Part shown: piece by piece, positions 20,853-24,218 of the stretch
How the letters are laid out: each line of letters starts with the position of its first letter
How positions within the stretch are numbered: position 1 is the stretch's first letter
Source of the DNA: CAVRJC01 sp964505725
GTDB lineage: Bacteria; Actinomycetota; Acidimicrobiia; IMCC26256; DASPTH01
Length of the DNA stretch: 24,218 bases
Assembly (NCBI GenBank): GCA_964505725.1
Contig: CAZDJK010000013.1
Coordinates: 1-24,218 of the forward strand
Reading direction: 5' to 3'
Notes under the pieces: model-generated
The model's database searches: none
What the model was told of the DNA's origin: nothing
The model's input: only the letters and a program-made list of their open reading frames with translations
Position numbers and translations under genes: made by a program

Positions 20853-21572
20853 GTGACCCAGCACGGAAAGAAGCACGTCGACGCGATGCGCCGGTTCGAC
20901 CGCGATCGCCTGTACCCGCCTGCGGAGGCGTTCGACCTCGTCAAGTCGCTCGCCACCCGCAAGTTCGACGAGACCATCGAGGTCGCGTTCCGGCTCGGCG
21001 TGGACCCGCGCAAGGCCGACCAGATGATCCGCAGCACGGTCTCGCTCCCCCGGGGTACCGGGAAGAGCGCGCGGGTGGCGGTCTTCGCCGCGGGCGACAA
21101 GGCCCGTGAGGCGGAGGAGGCGGGCGCGGACGTCGTCGGCGCCGACGACCTCGTCGCCCGCATCGAGGGCGGGTTCCTCGACTTCGACGTGGCGATCGCG
21201 ACGCCCGACCAGATGGGCCAGGTCGGCAAGCTCGGGCGGACGCTCGGGCCGCGCGGCCTCATGCCCAACCCGAAGACGGGCACGGTCACGAACGACGTCG
21301 CGCGGACGGTGGAGGAGTTCAAGGCGGGGAAGGTCGAGTACCGCACCGATCGCTACGGGAACGTCCACGTCCCGATCGGCAAGGCGAGCTTCGACCGCGC
21401 CGCGCTCCTCGAGAACTACCAGGCCGTCCTCGACGAGATCGTCCGCGCGAAGCCGGCCTCGTCGAAGGGCCGCTACCTGAAGGCGATCACCGCCTCGTCG
21501 ACGATGGGACCGGGCGTGCACCTCGACCCGTCGATCACGCGGACCGAGGAGCAGGTCTCCGCCGCCGTGTAG
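20853..21572 (+). CDS. rplA: 50S ribosomal protein L1
   Basis: L1 binds 23S rRNA at the L1 stalk and in many bacteria represses its own operon. 239 residues from GTG 20853. Conserved parts are FDETIEVAFRLGVDPRKADQ, RGTGKSARVAVFA, LGRTLGPRGLMPNPKTGTV and GNVHVPIGKASF. Three bases after rplK. The following 183 bases hold the rplJ leader. Confidence 0.97.
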   Translation: MTQHGKKHVDAMRRFDRDRLYPPAEAFDLVKSLATRKFDETIEVAFRLGVDPRKADQMIRSTVSLPRGTGKSARVAVFAAGDKAREAEEAGADVVGADDLVARIEGGFLDFDVAIATPDQMGQVGKLGRTLGPRGLMPNPKTGTVTNDVARTVEEFKAGKVEYRTDRYGNVHVPIGKASFDRAALLENYQAVLDEIVRAKPASSKGRYLKAITASSTMGPGVHLDPSITRTEEQVSAAV

Positions 21573-21589
21573 TACCGTGCTCCGGCACA

Positions 21590-21725
21590 ACTGAAGAATT
21601 CCGCCGCAGACCTCCGGTCTCCTCGAGGTAATGGGCGCACCCTCCGCGAGAAGCGCGAGAAGGAGTGCCCGCCGGACGAGGCGCTCCTCCACGGGACGCT
21701 CGCGGTCGGCGGCGTCCCGTTCTTC
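21590..21725 (+). promoter_or_regulatory. rplJ leader with L10-binding-like and attenuator hairpins
   Basis: The rplA-rplJ gap shows three structures. AGACC/GGTCT (21608-21620) is embedded in GCCGCAGACC, resembling the conserved core of L10-leader RNAs. AGGAGTGCC/GGCGCTCCT (21661-21688) pairs with one G-U. A perfect 9-bp repeat ACGGGACGC/GCGTCCCGT (21691-21720) is followed by TTCTTCGTTCC, like an attenuator. This suggests autogenous control of rplJ-rplL by L10 or L10-L12, a widespread mechanism; here it is inferred from sequence and position. Confidence 0.6.
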
Positions 21726-21755
21726 GTTCCGGCGAGCGACGCGAAAGAGATCCTG

Positions 21756-22328
21756 ATGGCGAGACCCGAGAAGGTCGCGGTGGTCGACGAGATCCGCGCC
21801 AAGGTGGCGGAGGCAGACGCCACGGTGCTCACCGAGTACCGCGGGCTCAAGGTCGACGCGCTCGCGCAGCTCCGGGGCTCGCTCCGCGTGACCGGCACCG
21901 AGTACAAGGTGTTCAAGAACACGCTCGCGCGCCGGGCGGTGGCCGGCGGCGAGCTCGAGCCGGTGGCGTCGCTGTTCGAGGGCCCGGTGGCCATGGCGTT
22001 CGTGCGCGGCGACGCGGCCGCGGCGGCCAAGGCCCTGCGGGAGTTCGGCCGGGACAACCCGGCGCTGGTCCTGAAGGGCGGGCTCCTCGGCCGCCGGATC
22101 GTCACGCCGGTCGAGCTCGAGGCCCTCGCCGACCTGCCGTCGCGCGAGACCCTGCTCGCCCAGCTCGCCGGCGGGTTCCAGGCGCCGCTCACCAAGGCTG
22201 CCGGCCTGTTCCAGGCGTTCACCCGCAACTTCGCCTACGGCGTGAAGGCGCTGATCGACCAGCGCGCCGCCGGCGGGGAGGCACTGCCCGCCGAGACCCA
22301 AACCGAGTCCGAGACCGAGACCGAGTAA
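21756..22328 (+). CDS. rplJ: 50S ribosomal protein L10
   Basis: L10, the stalk base that anchors L7/L12 dimers, 190 residues. Conserved parts are MARPEKVAVVDEIRAKV, ATVLTEYRGLKVDALAQLR, YKVFKNTLARRA and the C-terminal amphipathic L12-binding helix (LTKAAGLFQAFTRNFAYGVKALIDQRAA). It ends with an acidic TESETETE tail. The sequence before ATG 21756 (AAAGAG) is a weak ribosome binding site, in keeping with control through the upstream leader. Confidence 0.97.
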   Translation: MARPEKVAVVDEIRAKVAEADATVLTEYRGLKVDALAQLRGSLRVTGTEYKVFKNTLARRAVAGGELEPVASLFEGPVAMAFVRGDAAAAAKALREFGRDNPALVLKGGLLGRRIVTPVELEALADLPSRETLLAQLAGGFQAPLTKAAGLFQAFTRNFAYGVKALIDQRAAGGEALPAETQTESETETE

Positions 22329-22340
22329 CAGGAGAGCACC

Positions 22341-22736
22341 ATGGCAACCCCGACCACCGCCGAGCTGCTGGACGTCTTCAAGAACATGACCGTCCTCGAG
22401 CTCAACGACTTCCTCAAGGCGTTCGAAGAGGAGTTCGGCGTCACCGCCGCGGCTCCGATCGCGGTCGCCCAGACCGCGCCCGGGGGAGGTGGCGACGGCG
22501 CTGCCGAGGCGGCCGAGGAGCAGGACGAGTTCGACGTCATCCTCGTGGCCGCGGGCGACAAGAAGATCCAGGTCATCAAGGAGGTCCGCGCCATCGTGTC
22601 GGGGCTCGGCCTGAAGGAGGCCAAGGACCTCGTCGACGGCGCGCCCAAGCCGGTCCTGGAGAAGGTCGCCAAGGAGGACGCCGAGAAGGCGAAGGCGCAG
22701 CTCGAGGGAGCCGGCGCCTCCGTCGAGCTCAAGTAG
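22341..22736 (+). CDS. rplL: 50S ribosomal protein L7/L12
   Basis: L7/L12, the multicopy stalk protein that recruits translation GTPases. 131 residues: N-terminal dimerisation part (TAELLDVFKNMTVLELNDFLKAFEEEFGV), a Gly/Ala/Glu-rich hinge, and the C-terminal domain with KKIQVIKEVRAIVSGLGLKEAKDLVDGAPK. AGGAG precedes ATG 22341. Its last eight bases overlap the 3' end of the convergent toxin gene, an unusual neighbour for this gene. Confidence 0.97.
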   Translation: MATPTTAELLDVFKNMTVLELNDFLKAFEEEFGVTAAAPIAVAQTAPGGGGDGAAEAAEEQDEFDVILVAAGDKKIQVIKEVRAIVSGLGLKEAKDLVDGAPKPVLEKVAKEDAEKAKAQLEGAGASVELK

Positions 22737-23229
22737 CCCGGGTCCACGCCTCGAAGGCGGTCCGCGCGTCCATGGCCGCCACCGCGAGGGGGTCGAGGCC
22801 GGCGCGCTCCACGAGCGCGCCGGCCAGCCAGTCGGGTACCGGCTCGCGTACCCGCGTCCGCGCCACCGGCACGGTGCCGGTGATGCGGCCGAGCCGCCGG
22901 AGGATGCGCGCGAGCTGCACCAGATCCGGCGTGCCCGCGGACTCCATCGCCTCCAGCGCCTCGGCGTACGCGTCGCCGTCGCTGCGCACACCCTCGGCCC
23001 AGATCTCCCACACGGTGACGGCGCGTTCGCCGGGCTCGTAGACGGCACGCCACCGTCCGGCGATCGTGAGGCAGCGCAGCCCGGTCGCGGGGTCGACGAG
23101 GGGCCGTCCCGACTCGGGCTCGTCCTCGAGCGCCACCAGGATCCGCACGACCCTCGGTGCGAGCGCGGGCCCGATCCGGCGAAGATCCTCGACCGCACCG
23201 GCGGTGAAGACGAGCGGCGGCGTGGTCAG
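22729..23229 (-). CDS. RelE/ParE-like toxin with C-terminal extension
   Basis: About 166 residues. The N-terminal ~90 residues (LRRIGPALAPRVVRILVALE, then LRCLTIAGRWRAVYEPGERAVTVWEI) resemble the RelE/ParE fold, whose members are mRNA interferases or gyrase poisons; catalytic type cannot be told. About 75 further residues (LARILRRLG, PDWLAGALVERAGLDPLAVAAMDA) form an alanine-rich helical extension I do not recognise. No ATG, GTG or TTG occurs at the expected start. CTG at 23229, overlapping the antitoxin TGA and right after GGGGAGG, is my placeholder; internal GTGs would remove over 25 residues. It follows the antitoxin in frame-shifted overlap, so it is translationally coupled. Confidence 0.68.
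   Translation of the reverse strand: MTTPPLVFTAGAVEDLRRIGPALAPRVVRILVALEDEPESGRPLVDPATGLRCLTIAGRWRAVYEPGERAVTVWEIWAEGVRSDGDAYAEALEAMESAGTPDLVQLARILRRLGRITGTVPVARTRVREPVPDWLAGALVERAGLDPLAVAAMDARTAFEAWTRAT
22797..22825. repeat. 13-bp perfect hairpin inside the toxin gene, downstream of rplL
   Basis: GGCCGGCGCGCTC and GAGCGCGCCGGCC are exact reverse complements separated by CAC. Very GC-rich, 60 bases past the rplL stop, with no T-tract. A second perfect dyad, CACCGGCAC/GTGCCGGTG, lies at 22864-22882. Either could slow or end transcription leaving rplL, or simply reflect GC-rich coding. Confidence 0.6.
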
Positions 23230-23504
23230 GCCTCCCCGAGGCGGCGGGACTGTTCGTAGGCGGCCAGCACCTCGTCGGCGTCGACGCGCCGTCCGGCGTC
23301 GTCGGCGATGCGGGCCACGACGAGCGCGAGGTCCCGCAGGTCGGCCCGCAGCGCCTCGAGCTCGCGCAGGCGGTCGACACCCACGACGGCGGCGACCGGC
23401 ACGCCGTGACGGGCCACGACGGTCTCGTCGCCGTGGGCGGCGTCCGCCACCAGGCGGGCGATGCCGCGCCGGCTCGCTTCGGTCACGCTGAGCTCTTCGG
23501 GCAT
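23226..23504 (-). CDS. Phd/YefM-like antitoxin
   Basis: 92 residues with the prevent-host-death pattern: MPEELSVTEASRRGIARLVADAA, then GDETVVARHGVPVAAVVGVDRLREL, a DNA-binding N-terminal fold that usually represses its own promoter, and a helical C-terminal toxin-neutralising part (VDADEVLAAYEQSRRLGEA). ATG 23504 is chosen because the longer open frame from 23921 lies antisense to rpoB. The gene precedes and overlaps the toxin by four bases. A -10-like TACAGT lies seven bases upstream, suggesting a leaderless mRNA. Confidence 0.82.
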   Translation of the reverse strand: MPEELSVTEASRRGIARLVADAAHGDETVVARHGVPVAAVVGVDRLRELEALRADLRDLALVVARIADDAGRRVDADEVLAAYEQSRRLGEA

Positions 23505-23510
23505 GCCGCA

Positions 23511-23532
23511 ACTGTAGAGAAAACTGCACAGT
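23511..23532 (-). promoter_or_regulatory. antitoxin promoter/operator candidate
   Basis: On the minus strand TACAGT (23516-23511) is a -10 that would place transcription at about the ATG of the antitoxin. The same bases form the inverted repeat ACTGT(12)ACAGT (23511-23532), a plausible site for antitoxin autorepression. Confidence 0.45.
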
Positions 23533-23546
23533 CCTGGTACGGAACC

Positions 23547-23575
23547 TTGACCTCCCCGGGGGGCTGGCGTATCCT
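23547..23575 (+). promoter_or_regulatory. rpoB promoter P1
   Basis: TTGACC (23547-23552), 17 bases, TATCCT (23570-23575): a near-consensus sigma-A-type promoter. It would give a leader of about 150 bases to rpoB. The hairpin CAGGCCC/GGGCCTG (23589-23605) lies at the start of that leader. Confidence 0.75.
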
Positions 23576-23619
23576 GCCCGGCAGAGATCAGGCCCCCCGG
23601 GCCTGTTCCTCGGCGACCC

Positions 23620-23648
23620 TTGCACGGGCCGCTCTGGCGCGCTAGGCT
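23620..23648 (+). promoter_or_regulatory. rpoB promoter P2
   Basis: TTGCAC (23620-23625), 17 bases, TAGGCT (23643-23648): second sigma-A-like promoter, 73 bases downstream of P1 with the same spacer length. Weaker match to consensus than P1. Confidence 0.6.
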
Positions 23649-23729
23649 CACTTCCACTCGTGTCTGCCCGGCCGTGCCTCCGCTGACCTCGTTCCCCAGG
23701 TCCGCGCGCGTCTCCCCGAAGGAGTGACG

Positions 23730-24218
23730 TTGTCTCCTCTCGCGTCTCGCGAACGACTCTCGTTCTCCAAGCTCCGTGAGGTGCTCGAGCTCCCCGATCT
23801 GATCGCGGTGCAGCGCCTCTCGTTCGAGTGGTTCCTCGCCGAGGGCGTCGCCGAGGTCCTCGGCGACATCTCGCCGATCGAGGACTTCACCGGCCAGTTG
23901 AAGCTGGAGCTGTCGGAGCACATCTTCGACCCGCCCAAGTTCTCCGAGGACGAGTGCCGTGAGCGCGACATGACCTACGCGCGCCCGCTGTTCGTGACCG
24001 CGCGCTTCATGAACTCGCAGACCGGCGAGATCAAGGAGCAGACCGTCTTCATGGGCGACTTCCCGATGATGACCGAGCGCGGGACGTTCATCATCAACGG
24101 CACCGAGCGCATCGTGGTGTCGCAGCTCGTGCGCTCGCCCGGCGTCTACTTCGGGATCAACCCCGACAAGACGTCGCCCGAGAAGGACATCGTCGACGCC
24201 AAGATGATCCCCGGGGGT
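23730..24218 (+). CDS. rpoB: DNA-directed RNA polymerase subunit beta (3' partial)
   Basis: N-terminal 163 residues of the RNA polymerase beta subunit; the frame is open to the window end. The sequence RERLSFSKLREVLELPDLIAVQ, YARPLFVTARFMNSQTGEIK, VFMGDFPMMTERGTFIINGT and VVSQLVRSPGVYF is unmistakable. TTG 23730 is chosen because GAAGGAG (23718-23724) lies five bases upstream; GTG 23724 in the same frame overlaps that ribosome binding site and is less likely. It is separated from rplL by the inverted toxin-antitoxin cassette and has two own promoter candidates. Confidence 0.96.
   Translation, partial: MSPLASRERLSFSKLREVLELPDLIAVQRLSFEWFLAEGVAEVLGDISPIEDFTGQLKLELSEHIFDPPKFSEDECRERDMTYARPLFVTARFMNSQTGEIKEQTVFMGDFPMMTERGTFIINGTERIVVSQLVRSPGVYFGINPDKTSPEKDIVDAKMIPGG

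Noticed and set aside
20064..23198. 1044-residue minus-strand open frame across nusG-rplL
   Set aside because: Antisense shadow of five ribosomal/transcription genes; overlaps the real toxin gene in another frame.
23230..23625. Upstream extension of the toxin frame to 23625
   Set aside because: The added peptide is Arg/Gly/Pro-rich and antisense-frame-like, runs across the antitoxin gene and the rpoB promoter region, and has no homology-like segments.

Overview
The window is high-GC, densely packed bacterial chromosomal DNA. Gene order (tRNA-Thr, tRNA-Met, rpmG, then tRNA-Trp, secE, nusG, rplK, rplA, rplJ, rplL, rpoB), the acidic N-terminal extension of NusG, frequent GTG/TTG starts and the general protein character point to Actinomycetota. 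A deep-branching class such as Acidimicrobiia is my best guess, but this is inference and cannot be fixed without database comparison. No stretch longer than about 230 bases lacks a gene.

Region 1 (1-9514) is the distal part of a respiratory complex I operon: nuoD (5' end outside the window), nuoH, nuoI, nuoJ, nuoK, nuoL, nuoM, nuoN. Several junctions overlap by 1-4 bases (GTGA, TGATG, TTGA). nuoD runs straight into nuoH, so the NADH-oxidising module genes nuoE, nuoF and nuoG are not in their usual place. Directly after nuoN comes a MidA/NDUFAF7-type methyltransferase. The mitochondrial homologue methylates an arginine of the NuoD homologue, so its position here suggests a conserved assembly role.

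Region 2 (9587-13511) holds acetyl-CoA synthetase, a stop/start-overlapping HAD-fold phosphatase resembling the phosphatase half of polynucleotide kinase, the HtpX membrane protease, and a convergent YajQ-family protein.

Region 3 (13571-17555) has tRNA-Tyr with an intrinsic terminator, a lipoprotein gene, a highly divergent four-TM FtsH-like AAA metalloprotease with a large insertion in its ATPase domain, and a convergent GNAT acetyltransferase. The last two genes share the palindrome CTAG as their stop codons.

Region 4 (17707-24218) is the translation/transcription cluster: tRNA-Thr, tRNA-Met, rpmG, an ECF sigma factor with its zinc-binding anti-sigma, tRNA-Trp, secE, nusG, rplK, rplA, a structured leader with a candidate attenuator, rplJ, rplL, and the start of rpoB. 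Two lineage-specific intrusions stand out. One is the sigma/anti-sigma pair between rpmG and tRNA-Trp. The other is a Phd-like antitoxin with a RelE/ParE-like toxin in reverse orientation between rplL and rpoB. Downstream of that cassette rpoB has two well-formed sigma-A-type promoter candidates in tandem, which would let it be expressed independently of rplJL.

The most unusual items are the inverted toxin-antitoxin cassette with a long-tailed toxin lacking a normal start codon, the FtsH-like protease/lipoprotein pair, the EFG-less complex I cluster with its methyltransferase, and regulatory DNA details (extended -10 tRNA promoters, a possible bidirectional -10, the rplJ attenuator, and a tRNA-Trp leader hairpin).
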